Of a stretch of 64,000 nt of DNA, positions 46,658 to 56,186 are shown piece by piece. This DNA is from Sphingobium sp. (GTDB lineage Bacteria > Pseudomonadota > Alphaproteobacteria > Sphingomonadales > Sphingomonadaceae), in assembly GCA_035196065.1 (NCBI GenBank), contig CP136575.1:2024769-2088768 (forward strand), given 5' to 3'. The notes under the pieces are model-generated. The model had not been told where the DNA came from. It did no database searches and worked only from the letters and a program-made list of their open reading frames with translations. The position numbers and the translations under genes were made by a program. Within the stretch, counting starts at the first letter, position 1, and every line of letters starts with the position of its first letter.

Positions 46658-48961
46658 TTGGCGCGAAAGCCGCGCCACCAGCCGGGACTTCCCACCCGCG
46701 AGCAGATACTCGAATTTATCGAGCAATCGAAAGAGCCGGCAGGCAAGCGGGAGATATCGCGCGGATTTGGCCTGCATGGCAGCGACAAGATCGCGCTTAA
46801 GGCTTTGTTGCGTGACATGACCGACGAAGGGCTGATCGATGCAGCTCCGGGCAGGGCCTTTCACAAGATGGGCGGGGTCCCGCGCGTTACTGTCCTCAAA
46901 ATCGTCGATGTTGATGGCAATCAGTTGATCGCAATACCCGAACGGTGGGAAGCAGAAGGTGTGCCCCCACCCAAATTGCGGGTGATCGAACGCGGCCGCA
47001 GGGGCGCGTTGGGTATTGGCGATCGTATCCTTGCCCGCACTGAAGAGGCCGGCTCCAGCTGGATCGCCCATCCGATGAAGAAGCTTGCCAAAGCGAGCGA
47101 ACAGATATTGGGCGTTGTCGAGGATGGAGGAAACGGCCGTTTCTGGCTGAAATCGACGGACAAAAAGGCCCGTTTTGACACTCCCCTTTTCGAATTGGGT
47201 GAAGCAAAGCCTGGCGATCTCGTCTTGGCGGAACTGGGCGGGCGCGCCGGACAGAAAAAGGCGAAGGTAACTGAACTGTTGGGTGATCCTTTTGCCCCCA
47301 AAAGTTTCAGCCTGATCGCGATCCATAAATTCGGCATTCCATTCGAAATTCCACAAGAAGTCGAGGATGAAGCCGCGACTGTCCACGATCTGCCGGTCAC
47401 GGCTGAGCATCGTGAAGATCTACGTCACCTGCCCATTATCGCGATCGATCCACGCGATGCCCGCGATTTTGACGATGCTGTCTGGGCAATTGCTGATGAC
47501 GACCCCAAAAATCCAGGTGGCTTTAACGCGATCGTCGCGATTGCTGATGTCAGCTACTATGTCCGTCCGGGAAGCGTACTCGATCGGGAGGCGGCTAAGC
47601 GCGGTAACAGTGTCTATTTTCCCGACCGCGTGGTGCCGATGTTGCCGCACGCACTATCATCGGATAAATGTTCACTGCGGGCAGGAGAGGATCGTGCAGT
47701 CCTAGCCTGCCATATGCAGATCGATGCTGGCGGTCATGTGACGTCATGGCGTTTCGCGCGCGCTATCGCCTGCATTTCTGCCAATATTCCTTATGAAGAT
47801 GCGCAGGCTGCGATTGATGGCACATTGGATCACCCGATGCTCGAAAGTGCGCTCAAGCCATTGTGGGCCTGCTGGGCGCTTCTCAAAAAGGCTCGCGACA
47901 GTCGCAATCCACTTGGCATTGATATGCCCGAAAGGCGGATCGCGCTTGATGATAAGGGCAGGGTGATCGGCGTTGCTGTGCGCGCCCATCTTGATGCGCA
48001 TCAGGTGATCGAGGATTTCATGATTGCCGCCAATGTGGCCGCGGCAAAGGCGCTGGAAGGCAAGAAATCGCCGCTTATTTATCGTGTCCATGAACCACCG
48101 GCGCGCGAGAAACTGGTCGCGCTGAAAGATTATCTCAAAACCTTCGATATTGAATTCACGCTGGGCCAAGTGATCCGCCCGTCCACCTTCAATGCGATTA
48201 TCGCGAAGGTGCGGGATTCTGACGAGATATTGCCGCAAATCATGGAGGCGGTGCTGCGCAGCCAGACACAGGCTTATTATACTCCGCAAAATGCGGGCCA
48301 TTTTGGCCTCGCATTGGGCAGCTATGCGCATTTCACATCGCCGATCCGCCGCTATGCCGACCTCATTGTTCATCGCGCACTCGTCAGCGCCTATGAACTT
48401 GAAATGCCGGCGCCGAAAGACAAGGTAATCAAGTCTGTTACAGGGCTTTCCTCGAAAGATTTCGAGCGGCTTGACGTCACATCGGAAATGATCAGCCGCG
48501 CAGAACGCAGGGCGATGGAGGCCGAGCGGGAGACGGTAGATCGCTATGTTGCAGCCTATCTTGCTGCGCAGATTGGCGAGATCATTGATGCCCGGATCAC
48601 GGGCGTCCAGAATTTCGGCTTTTTCGCGACAGTGGAAGCGATCGGTGGCGACGGGCTCGTCCCTGTCTCGACGCTGGGTGCCGAACGGTTCAATTATGAC
48701 GAATCCAGTCAGACATTGACCGGCGAAGAAAGCGGAGATGAGTATCGCCCGGGCATGCGTCTGAAACTCAGGCTGGCCGAGGCAAATCCGGTTTCCGGAG
48801 CGCTGCGTTTCGAATTGCCCGAAGGCGGAAGTTATGCCCCCTCCCGAATGGAGCGTCCGTCAGGTGTCAGGCACAAGGGTAAGCAGATAGCTGGCAAGCA
48901 TATGGCAGGGAAGCGTGGACGGCCGGGTAACATCCGCCATCAGGGCAAGAAACGCCGCTAA
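46658..48961 (+). CDS. rnr: Ribonuclease R
   Basis: Processive 3'-5' exoribonuclease of the RNB family, 767 residues. An N-terminal winged-helix region ('EISRGFGLHGSDKIALKALL') and cold-shock-like domains precede the RNB catalytic core with 'IIAIDPRDARDFDDAVWAIA', whose aspartates bind Mg. 'HFTSPIRRYADLIVHRAL' is typical. A C-terminal S1 domain (about 650-730) and a basic tail rich in K/R/G follow. Start chosen: TTG 46658, one base after the proS stop; the longer frame upstream lies inside proS. Confidence 0.95.
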   Translation: MARKPRHQPGLPTREQILEFIEQSKEPAGKREISRGFGLHGSDKIALKALLRDMTDEGLIDAAPGRAFHKMGGVPRVTVLKIVDVDGNQLIAIPERWEAEGVPPPKLRVIERGRRGALGIGDRILARTEEAGSSWIAHPMKKLAKASEQILGVVEDGGNGRFWLKSTDKKARFDTPLFELGEAKPGDLVLAELGGRAGQKKAKVTELLGDPFAPKSFSLIAIHKFGIPFEIPQEVEDEAATVHDLPVTAEHREDLRHLPIIAIDPRDARDFDDAVWAIADDDPKNPGGFNAIVAIADVSYYVRPGSVLDREAAKRGNSVYFPDRVVPMLPHALSSDKCSLRAGEDRAVLACHMQIDAGGHVTSWRFARAIACISANIPYEDAQAAIDGTLDHPMLESALKPLWACWALLKKARDSRNPLGIDMPERRIALDDKGRVIGVAVRAHLDAHQVIEDFMIAANVAAAKALEGKKSPLIYRVHEPPAREKLVALKDYLKTFDIEFTLGQVIRPSTFNAIIAKVRDSDEILPQIMEAVLRSQTQAYYTPQNAGHFGLALGSYAHFTSPIRRYADLIVHRALVSAYELEMPAPKDKVIKSVTGLSSKDFERLDVTSEMISRAERRAMEAERETVDRYVAAYLAAQIGEIIDARITGVQNFGFFATVEAIGGDGLVPVSTLGAERFNYDESSQTLTGEESGDEYRPGMRLKLRLAEANPVSGALRFELPEGGSYAPSRMERPSGVRHKGKQIAGKHMAGKRGRPGNIRHQGKKRR

Positions 48962-48962
48962 A

Positions 48963-49418
48963 TCAGCTTAGTTCGTCAATCTGTTCATCATTGAGCGACC
49001 CGGGAATGACCATTACCGGGCAGCGCATCGTGCCTGCATTATTGCCGGTGAAATGTGCTACCATCGGGCCGGGGTTACCCTGCGCCGCCGCACCCAGAAC
49101 GAGCGCGGCGATTTCCGGATGGGCATCCAGCATGTCTTTCACGACCTCGACGCCTTCACCATCGCGGATCGTGATCTGTGGCTGCAAACCAAGTTCGTCA
49201 AAGATTGTACCCGCGGCTGTAGAGACAAGTTCTTCGGCCTTTTCGCGGTTTTCAGCCTCCATCGTGGCCTGCACGCCGCCCCATGCGACGAAATCCGCCT
49301 TTTCGATTAACGCAAGGATGTGCACTGCGCCGCCGGTTTTTGCCGCACGGCGCGATGCAAAGCGCAGCGCAAGACGCGCTTCTTCGCTTTCATCGATAAC
49401 GACCAAATAGGTGCGCAT
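48963..49418 (-). CDS. Universal stress protein family protein
   Basis: A 151-residue UspA-fold protein beginning 'RTYLVVIDESEEARLALRFA', with a C-terminal 'ALVLGAAAQGNPGPMVAHFTG' and 'CPVMVIPGS' that resemble the nucleotide-binding end of the family. Start chosen: ATG 49418, where family similarity begins; the frame stays open far upstream but only as antisense of pdhC. It is a single gene, convergent with rnr and divergent from pdhC. Confidence 0.88.
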   Translation of the reverse strand: MRTYLVVIDESEEARLALRFASRRAAKTGGAVHILALIEKADFVAWGGVQATMEAENREKAEELVSTAAGTIFDELGLQPQITIRDGEGVEVVKDMLDAHPEIAALVLGAAAQGNPGPMVAHFTGNNAGTMRCPVMVIPGSLNDEQIDELS

Positions 49419-49574
49419 GGTTGTTTCCCCGAAACCCCGCCCAATGTCATAAGACGTGAATTCGTATAGCCTGCGCGAAAATGGCTGGCTGTGCAAGCAC
49501 AAGCCGCTTGACGCTGGGGAAAGCAAGCCCTTATGCCGCCCCGATATTCGAGACCATATTGACAGGATTCCTGC

Positions 49575-50876
49575 ATGCCAATCGAGCTCAAAATGCCCGC
49601 TTTGTCCCCGACGATGGAAGAGGGCACGCTTGCCCGCTGGCTCGTTAAAGAAGGAGACAGCGTTTCGTCGGGCGATTTGATCGCCGAGATTGAGACTGAC
49701 AAAGCCACGATGGAGTTCGAAGCGGTCGATGAAGGCGTGATTTCGAAGATCATGGTTGCTGAAGGTACCGATGGCGTGAAGGTCGGCACCGTTATCGCGC
49801 TGATTACAGGCGAAGATGAAGACGCCGCGCCCGTAAAGCCTGCAGCGGCTCCTGTTGCAAAGGCAGCAGCGCCAGCGCCCAAGGTTGAAGTGGCCGCCCC
49901 GCCGCCGACGCCCGCTCCAGTCAGTGCACCGGTTTCCGCAGCCTCTGCGGATGAACGTATCAAAGCCAGCCCCTTGGCGAAGCGTCTTGCGGCGGAACGC
50001 GGTATCGATCTCGCGACGCTGACTGGAACCGGTCCCGGCGGCCGTATCGTGAAGGAAGATGTCGATGCAGCCGGTTCTGGAACTGCATCTGCAGTTCAGG
50101 CAACGGCATCGCAGGCGCCAGTCGCGGCTGCCGCACCAGTCGCGCCAACTGTGGCGGCTGCACCTGCTGCAATCCCCGATTTCGGCATCCCGCACGAGGT
50201 GGTCAAGCTCAGCAATATGCGCAAAACAATTGCGCGCCGCTTGACCCAATCGATGCAAGAGGCGCCCCATATCTACTTGACGGTCGATATCCGCCTCGAC
50301 GCGCTCCTGAAGCTGCGCGGTGAGCTCAACGCCAGCCTTGAAAGCCGCGGAGTGAAGCTGTCGGTCAACGATATGCTTATAAAGGCGCTCGCACTTGCGC
50401 TTATCCAGGTGCCTAAGTGCAATGTCTCCTTCGCGGGAGACACGATGCTGCAATATAGCCGCGCCGATATCAGCGTCGCAGTATCGATCCCCACCGGCCT
50501 GATCACGCCGATCATAGTCGATGCTGCGAACAAGTCGCTCTCAACGATATCGACCGAAATCTCTGCACTTGCTGCCAAAGCCAAGGACGGCAAATTGCAG
50601 CCGCATGAATATCAGGGCGGCACTGCCTCCATCTCCAATATGGGCATGATGGGCATCAAGCATTTCACCGCCGTCATCAACCCGCCGCAGGCGATGATCA
50701 TGGCAATCGGTGCCGGCGAGAAGCGCCCCTATGTGGTCGACGATGCGCTGGCGATTGCGACCGTGATGAGCGCCACTGGCAGCTTCGACCACCGTGCAAT
50801 CGATGGCGCCGATGGCGCCGAATTCATGAAGGTATTCAAGGAGTTGATCGAGAAGCCGTTGGGGTTGGTGGCGTAA
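49575..50876 (+). CDS. pdhC: Pyruvate dehydrogenase E2 (dihydrolipoyl acetyltransferase)
   Basis: E2 core of the pyruvate dehydrogenase complex, 433 residues. The lipoyl domain (1-76) carries lipoylated K43 in 'ETDKATMEF'. An Ala/Pro linker follows, then a peripheral-subunit-binding domain ('[20 protein letters not shown]', about 132-165). A second Ala-rich linker precedes the catalytic domain with H406 and D410 in '[11 protein letters not shown]'. One lipoyl domain is the alphaproteobacterial form. Followed one base later by lpdA. The E1 genes pdhA/pdhB are not next to it; upstream is a divergent stress-protein gene. Confidence 0.94.
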   Translation: MPIELKMPALSPTMEEGTLARWLVKEGDSVSSGDLIAEIETDKATMEFEAVDEGVISKIMVAEGTDGVKVGTVIALITGEDEDAAPVKPAAAPVAKAAAPAPKVEVAAPPPTPAPVSAPVSAASADERIKASPLAKRLAAERGIDLATLTGTGPGGRIVKEDVDAAGSGTASAVQATASQAPVAAAAPVAPTVAAAPAAIPDFGIPHEVVKLSNMRKTIARRLTQSMQEAPHIYLTVDIRLDALLKLRGELNASLESRGVKLSVNDMLIKALALALIQVPKCNVSFAGDTMLQYSRADISVAVSIPTGLITPIIVDAANKSLSTISTEISALAAKAKDGKLQPHEYQGGTASISNMGMMGIKHFTAVINPPQAMIMAIGAGEKRPYVVDDALAIATVMSATGSFDHRAIDGADGAEFMKVFKELIEKPLGLVA

Positions 50877-50877
50877 T

Positions 50878-52293
50878 ATGGCAGATAATTACGACCTTAT
50901 CGTCCTGGGCTCCGGCCCCGGTGGCTATGTGGCCGCTATCCGGGCTGCGCAGCTTGGGCTGAGAACCGCGATTGTCGAGCGCGAAAATCTCGGCGGCATC
51001 TGCCTCAACTGGGGCTGTATCCCGACCAAAGCGTTGCTGCGTTCGGCGGAAATCTATCACTATATGCAACATGCGGGCGATTATGGCTTGAAAGCGGAAA
51101 AGATCACCGCCGATCTGGATGCCATTGTCAAACGTTCGCGTGGTGTGGCGAGCAAGCTCAATCAGGGCATAGCCCATCTGATGAAGAAGAATAAAATCGA
51201 CGTCCATATGGGCGATGGCGTGTTGAAGTCCCCCACGTCGGTTGCCGTGACCAAAGATGGTACTACAACCACGCTTGCAGCCAAGAATATCATCATTGCC
51301 ACAGGCGCAAGAGCGCGGGATCTGCCGAAGCTGAAAGCCGATGGAAAGCGGGTATGGACCTATCGCCACGCGATGGTGCCCACCGAATTGCCGACAAAGT
51401 TGCTGGTCATTGGTTCGGGTGCCATCGGTATCGAATTTGCCAGTTTCTACAATGATCTGGGCAGCGATGTGACGGTTGTCGAGATGATGGATCGCATCGT
51501 TCCCGTCGAAGACGCCGATGTCTCAGCCTTTCTTGAAAAGGCACTGGCCAAACAGGGCATTAAAATCATGACCAAGGCGAGCATCAGCACTATTGCGGCG
51601 GATGACAGCGGCGTAAAGGCGACGATAAAGGACAAGGATGGCAAGGAAAACAGCCATGAATTCAGCCATGTCATCGTCGCAATCGGTATCGTGCCCAATG
51701 TCGAAAATATCGGGCTGGAAACGCTGAATATCGAGCCGGATCAACGTTACCACATCAAAACCGACGCGATGTGCCGTACAAATGTTCCGGGCGTCTATGC
51801 TATTGGTGATGTGATCCAGGGTCCATGGCTGGCGCACAAGGCGAGCCATGAAGGCGTGATCGCGGCCGAAGCCATTGCCCAAAGTCTCGGTAATATGGAC
51901 GCGCACCCACATCCTATGGACCCGCGCAACATTCCGGGTTGTACCTATTGCCATCCGCAGGTTGCTTCCGTCGGGCTCACCGAAGCCAAGGCCAAGGAAG
52001 CAGGCTATGATGTGCGCGTCGGCAACTTCCCGTTCATCGGTAATGGCAAGGCCATCGCGCTGGGTGAAGCCGAGGGCTTCATCAAGACTGTGTTTGATGC
52101 AAAGACGGGTGAGCTTTTGGGCGCTCATATGGTCGGTGCCGAAGTTACCGAGCTTATTCAGGGCTATACCATCGGCAAGACCGCCGAACTGGTTGAAGAA
52201 GACTTCATGCATACCGTCTTCCCGCATCCGACGCTTAGCGAGATGATGCACGAGAGCGTGCTCGGAGCCTATGGCAAGATGCTGCATATGTAG
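50878..52293 (+). CDS. lpdA: Dihydrolipoyl dehydrogenase (E3)
   Basis: FAD enzyme, 471 residues, re-oxidising dihydrolipoamide with NAD+. It has the FAD loop 'GSGPGGYVAAIRA' (11-23) and the redox disulfide C42/C47 in 'GGICLNWGCIPTK'. The NAD loop is 'LLVIGSGAIGIEFASFYNDL', and the catalytic His/Glu segment is 'HTVFPHPTLSEMMHESVL'. It is one base downstream of pdhC, so it is probably dedicated to the pyruvate complex. Confidence 0.95.
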   Translation: MADNYDLIVLGSGPGGYVAAIRAAQLGLRTAIVERENLGGICLNWGCIPTKALLRSAEIYHYMQHAGDYGLKAEKITADLDAIVKRSRGVASKLNQGIAHLMKKNKIDVHMGDGVLKSPTSVAVTKDGTTTTLAAKNIIIATGARARDLPKLKADGKRVWTYRHAMVPTELPTKLLVIGSGAIGIEFASFYNDLGSDVTVVEMMDRIVPVEDADVSAFLEKALAKQGIKIMTKASISTIAADDSGVKATIKDKDGKENSHEFSHVIVAIGIVPNVENIGLETLNIEPDQRYHIKTDAMCRTNVPGVYAIGDVIQGPWLAHKASHEGVIAAEAIAQSLGNMDAHPHPMDPRNIPGCTYCHPQVASVGLTEAKAKEAGYDVRVGNFPFIGNGKAIALGEAEGFIKTVFDAKTGELLGAHMVGAEVTELIQGYTIGKTAELVEEDFMHTVFPHPTLSEMMHESVLGAYGKMLHM

Positions 52294-52316
52294 GCCGATT
52301 TGACCGCCGATCGGTG

Positions 52317-52411
52317 TGTCACCCTGAACTTGATGCAGGGTCCACTTCGTCTCTCTGCGCTTCTGTTTGCGTTGCAAGATGGATGCTGAAACAAGGTCTG
52401 CCTGACGATTC
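52317..52411. repeat. Sphingomonad-type interspersed palindromic repeat
   Basis: About 95 bases with imperfect inverted ends: GTCACCCTGAACTTGATGCA on the left, and the complement of ATGCTGAAACAAGGTCTGCC near the right. It resembles the ACCCTGAACTTGTTTCAGG / GATGCTGAAACAAG repeats scattered between genes in sphingomonad genomes. It lies between lpdA and the aminotransferase gene and has no coding potential. Confidence 0.65.
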
Positions 52412-52430
52412 TTGAGTTTGGGGGAAAGCA

Positions 52431-53339
52431 TTGGCCAAAGGTACGCAGGATTTCACAGCCGATCCGCGCAACGAGCGCATATTGATCAACGTCAATGGCG
52501 TGCTGACACCGCGAGCTGAGGCGGTTGTTTCTGTGTTCGACAGCGGCTTCATGCTGGGCGACGGGGTTTGGGAAGGCATCCGGGTTCACAAACGCCGCAT
52601 GGCCTTTTTGAAGGAACATCTCGACCGCCTTTGGGAAGGGGCCAAGGCGATCGCAATGGATGTCGGGATCAGTCGCGAGGAGATGGTGGCCCGGCTATAT
52701 GATACCATCGAAGCGAACGACATGGATAGTTGCCATATCCGCTTGATGGTCACGCGTGGGGTGCGCTCAACACCCTATCAAGACCCCCGCGTAGTGGTTT
52801 CTCCCGCGACCATCGTGATCATCGCCGAGCATAAGGAACCGCACGCGGAGGTGATCGAAAAGGGCATCACGCTATTCACCGTTCATGTCCGACGCGGCGA
52901 TCCAGCGGTGCAGGATCCTAAGCTCAATTCGCACTCCAAGCTCAACTGCATCACCGCCTGCATTCAGGCGACCGAGGCAGGCGCGAATGAGGGGCTGATG
53001 CTCGATCCCCACGGCTTTGTCGCCACTTGCAATTCAACGCATTTCTTCATCGTACGCAAAGGCGAGGTGTGGACCTCCACCGGCGATTATTGTCTCGGTG
53101 GCATAACGCGCGGCAATGTGATCCGCATCTGCCGCGAAGAAGGCATTCCGGTGTTTGAGAAAAACTTCTCACTGACAGAGGTCTATGGTGCGGAAGAAGC
53201 CTTTGTCACCGGCACCTTTGCGGGCGTTGTGCCTGCACATACCATTGACGGGCGCAGAATAAGTGAGGGCAGGGGCGCGATGGTCGAACGCCTGCAAACA
53301 CTCTACAAGGCGCTTGTCGAGCGGGATATTGCGGGGTGA
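52431..53339 (+). CDS. Class IV aminotransferase (branched-chain / D-amino acid type)
   Basis: PLP enzyme, 302 residues, fold type IV. The start 'ILINVNGVLTPRAEAVVSVF' and 'DSGFMLGDGVWEGIRV' are typical, the Schiff-base lysine is K170 in 'DPKLNSHSKLNCI', and 'EGLMLDPHGFVATCNSTHFF' holds the conserved glutamate. It could be branched-chain (IlvE), D-amino acid or aminodeoxychorismate lyase-like; motifs alone do not decide. TTG start at 52431 after GGGGGAAAG. The stop overlaps the GTG of the next gene. Confidence 0.85.
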   Translation: MAKGTQDFTADPRNERILINVNGVLTPRAEAVVSVFDSGFMLGDGVWEGIRVHKRRMAFLKEHLDRLWEGAKAIAMDVGISREEMVARLYDTIEANDMDSCHIRLMVTRGVRSTPYQDPRVVVSPATIVIIAEHKEPHAEVIEKGITLFTVHVRRGDPAVQDPKLNSHSKLNCITACIQATEAGANEGLMLDPHGFVATCNSTHFFIVRKGEVWTSTGDYCLGGITRGNVIRICREEGIPVFEKNFSLTEVYGAEEAFVTGTFAGVVPAHTIDGRRISEGRGAMVERLQTLYKALVERDIAG

Positions 53340-54055
53340 GCGTGCGGATCGCGATGTGGTCGGGGCCACGCAATATCTCCACGGCGATGATGCGAAGCTT
53401 TTCATCGCGCGCCGATTGTGCCGTCACCGATGAACCCTTTTACGGTGCCTATCTCAAACTGACCGGCGAACCCCATGCCATGGCGGATGACATCATCGCC
53501 GATATGAATTGCGACTGGCAGTCGGTTAGTGCGACCATGCGCGGGGCGATACCGGGCGGCAAGCCTGTCTGGTACCAAAAGCATATGTCACATCACATGG
53601 AGGGGCCGGTTGGCATCGACGACTTTCCCGATCATGTTCATGTTTTCTTGGTGCGCGATCCCGACCTGATGGTGGCTAGCTATCGCCAAAAGAATGAGCT
53701 GAAAAGCGCCGACCAACTCGGCTTTGCGCGGTTGGTGGAATATCATGACCGGATTTCAGATCGCCTGGGACGTGCCGCCCCCGTGGTCGATAGCAACCGG
53801 CTGCTCGTCGATCCGGAAAAAGGATTGCGCGCGTTATGCTCGGCAATCGGCATCGAATGGGATCCAGCAATGCTCAGTTGGCCCCAAGGGCCGCACCCGT
53901 CCGATGGCATATGGGCCACGCACTGGTACAATGCCGTATGGAACAGCAGCAGTTTTGGCCCGCCCACCAAGCCTACCGAATTGGGTGCGCGCGAACGGGC
54001 GATCGCCGATCAGTGCCGTGCGCATTATGAAACGCTTTGCCGCCATTGCATCTGA
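53336..54055 (+). CDS. Sulfotransferase-like P-loop protein coupled to aminotransferase
   Basis: A 239-residue protein that starts with a P-loop-like 'IAMWSGPRNISTAMMRSFSS', a pattern of PAPS-dependent sulfotransferase-like proteins, and continues with 'VFLVRDPDLMVASY', which matches the family's 3'-phosphate-binding region. The GTG start is fused to the aminotransferase stop (GTGA), so the two are co-translated. A link between this domain and class IV aminotransferases may also exist as a fusion in plants (from memory, uncertain). True substrate unknown. Confidence 0.7.
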   Translation: MSVRIAMWSGPRNISTAMMRSFSSRADCAVTDEPFYGAYLKLTGEPHAMADDIIADMNCDWQSVSATMRGAIPGGKPVWYQKHMSHHMEGPVGIDDFPDHVHVFLVRDPDLMVASYRQKNELKSADQLGFARLVEYHDRISDRLGRAAPVVDSNRLLVDPEKGLRALCSAIGIEWDPAMLSWPQGPHPSDGIWATHWYNAVWNSSSFGPPTKPTELGARERAIADQCRAHYETLCRHCI

Positions 54056-54132
54056 CGCCTGATTTTCTGCTGTCCTATTCCAGACAAAATTGGCATCTGC
54101 TTGGGCATAATCTCTAAAATGAGGATGAATAT

Positions 54133-55458
54133 ATGAACGGCCGCAGCAAAGGAAAGCCGAGCTTTTTGGCGAAATGTCTGGGGGCATCATTTTTGACGCT
54201 CGCGCTGCCAATTTCGGCAGCCCAGGCACAGGATGCGGCGACGCAAGGCACCGTCATCACAGGTGCACGCATGCTAGACGTGCTGACCGGTAAGATGATC
54301 GACAACCCTGCGATTTTCGTCGGAGCCGATGGCCGTATCACGGGCATCGCCGACGCACGTACGGTCAAATGGGGCGGAAATGTTACCCATATCGACCTGG
54401 GCGATAAAACCTTGCTGCCCGGCCTGATCGACATGCATGTTCACCTCGACAGCCCGGCCGATATTGGCGGTTATCGCGGTCTGGAATTTACAGACAGCTT
54501 CTGGGGCATGACGGCAGTTGGCAATGCCCGTGCAATGCTTGACGCAGGCTTCACAACTGTGCGCAACGTCGGCTCCGACAATCGCAACGACATTGGCCTG
54601 AAACAGGCAATCGATAGTGGCTATGCCGTGGGGCCACGGATCGTTCCCGCCGGCTATGCCATTGGTGCCACCGGCGGCCATTGCGATTCGACCTTTCTTC
54701 CCCCCAGCCTTGAAAAACCGCAAGAAGGCATTGCCGACAGCGATGACGGCTTGCGTTATGAAGTTCGCCGCCAGCGCAAATATGGCGCCGAAGTGATCAA
54801 GGTCTGCGCGACAGGTGGCGTTTTCTCTCGCAATACCGAACCTGGACAGCAGCAATTGTCCGAGGGCGAATTGCGTGTGATCGCGGACGAAGCGCATCAA
54901 TGGGGCTTGCGTGTCGCAGCCCACGCCCATGGCGCAGAGGGGATCAAGGCCGCGATCAAGGCGGGGATTGATACGATTGAGCATGCAAGCTTGGTCGATG
55001 ATGAAGGAATCAAGCTGGCTGCGGCCCGTCCGCGCCCTGTCTGGTTTTCGATGGATATCTTCAACACTGAATATACCCAGGCCGAGGGCGCAAAAAACGG
55101 TGTGCTTGAGGATAATTTGCGCAAGGACCGCGAAGTCGCGCAGATCCAGCGTGATAATTTCCGCAAGGCCCACAAAGCCGGCGTGAAAATGGTCTTCGGA
55201 TCGGATGCCGGCGTGATGCCGCACGGACAGATTGGCGGTCAATTCAAGACCATGATTGATTACGGCATGACGCCGCTAGAGGCGATCCAGGCCGCAACTC
55301 GCAACGGCGCACAAGCATTGGGCCGCGAAAAGGATGTCGGTGCAATTGCCGTTGGCCGTCTTGCTGACATTATCGCGGTGGATGGTGATCCGCTGGCCAA
55401 TGTTCGCGAACTTGAGACTGTGGACGCCGTTGTAAAAGGTGGTAAACGGGTCCGCTAA
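54133..55458 (+). CDS. Secreted amidohydrolase (imidazolonepropionase/Xaa-Pro dipeptidase-like)
   Basis: A 441-residue metal-dependent hydrolase with an N-terminal signal peptide ending near 'AAQAQ'. Metal and catalytic residues of the amidohydrolase superfamily are visible: 'GLIDMHVHLD' (HxH), the carbamylated-lysine region 'GAEVIKVCATGG', 'LRVAAHAHG', 'DTIEHASLVDD' and 'VFGSDAG'. It resembles the Sgx9260-type dipeptidases, which cleave hydrophobic or prolyl dipeptides. It is predicted periplasmic or exported. GAGGA precedes the ATG; the gene stands alone. Confidence 0.87.
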   Translation: MNGRSKGKPSFLAKCLGASFLTLALPISAAQAQDAATQGTVITGARMLDVLTGKMIDNPAIFVGADGRITGIADARTVKWGGNVTHIDLGDKTLLPGLIDMHVHLDSPADIGGYRGLEFTDSFWGMTAVGNARAMLDAGFTTVRNVGSDNRNDIGLKQAIDSGYAVGPRIVPAGYAIGATGGHCDSTFLPPSLEKPQEGIADSDDGLRYEVRRQRKYGAEVIKVCATGGVFSRNTEPGQQQLSEGELRVIADEAHQWGLRVAAHAHGAEGIKAAIKAGIDTIEHASLVDDEGIKLAAARPRPVWFSMDIFNTEYTQAEGAKNGVLEDNLRKDREVAQIQRDNFRKAHKAGVKMVFGSDAGVMPHGQIGGQFKTMIDYGMTPLEAIQAATRNGAQALGREKDVGAIAVGRLADIIAVDGDPLANVRELETVDAVVKGGKRVR

Positions 55459-55573
55459 CGCATCAGGTTCAGGGCGCATTCAAGCGCAATCTGCATCATT
55501 GCAGGCTGCCCGTCCGCTGTGATATCGGATGTCCGGGAAGAATATCGTTCGCTAGAAACTGGGGAGCAACCGC

Positions 55574-55921
55574 ATGTTTACAACTCTGGCGCTGGCCATG
55601 GCGCTCAACATGGCTGCAGCTAAGGGCGATCCTATGGATGACGCCCGCAAAGCATTGAACAACTGCCTTGTGAAAGAACATAATTCGGCTGTGCAGGCAA
55701 AAAAGGGGCCTTCTGAATTCAATGATGCAATTCAGGCCGCCTGTTTAACAGAGCGCAAGGCCTATTTCGACATATTGGTGAAGTCGGAGCGCGGCTACGG
55801 TTCCAAGCAAGCCGACGCTGAAAAATATGCCAATGAAGAAATCCAAATGATGGTCGACGGTGTTACCAGCGCTTTTGGCGAAAACCGCGACAATGGCGGG
55901 CAGCTCGCCGAAGAAAAATAA
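55574..55921 (+). CDS. Small predicted exported protein
   Basis: A 115-residue protein. The first ~17 residues ('MFTTLALAMALNMAAA') form a hydrophobic signal-like segment; the rest is helical and charged, with two cysteines ('NNCLVKEH' and 'QAACLTERKAYF'). It ends in an acidic tail. I do not recognise a family. A GGGGAG sequence lies about seven bases before the ATG. Probably periplasmic; function unknown. Confidence 0.65.
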   Translation: MFTTLALAMALNMAAAKGDPMDDARKALNNCLVKEHNSAVQAKKGPSEFNDAIQAACLTERKAYFDILVKSERGYGSKQADAEKYANEEIQMMVDGVTSAFGENRDNGGQLAEEK

Positions 55922-56186
55922 GGCCGCAAGGGGGCAGGGCGGTGTTCCGGATGAACCCGCCCGATGCTCCGTTTCCCTCGTTTAGGGTTCCGGTGATTTG
56001 CCGTTGGCAATCGCATTCGCAATAATTAGCATATTTGCCTGACCGGTCTTCCACCGCGCCGCGTCTTTGTTGCTGTTTCCGATGGCAAAAATGCAGGAAT
56101 AAATGTTCCTGCGTCCTTTGTGTTTGCACGAATTATTAGTGTTTTCGTGAGATGGATCCAGAGAGACGACTGGTGGGTCCGTACCG
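55922..56186. other. Intergenic region with two stem-loops
   Basis: This 265-base gap has no gene. A hairpin GGGCGG(T)GTTC / GAACCCGCCC at 55937-55962 could end the small-protein transcript, although only a weak T-rich stretch follows. A second dyad, GCAGGAA-TAAATG-TTCCTGC, is at 56093-56112, upstream of the diguanylate cyclase gene, and could be an operator. Confidence 0.5.

Noticed and set aside
49419-50453. N-terminal extension of the universal stress protein to 496 residues
   Set aside because: The extra part is antisense to pdhC and low-complexity; the Usp fold begins at ATG 49418.
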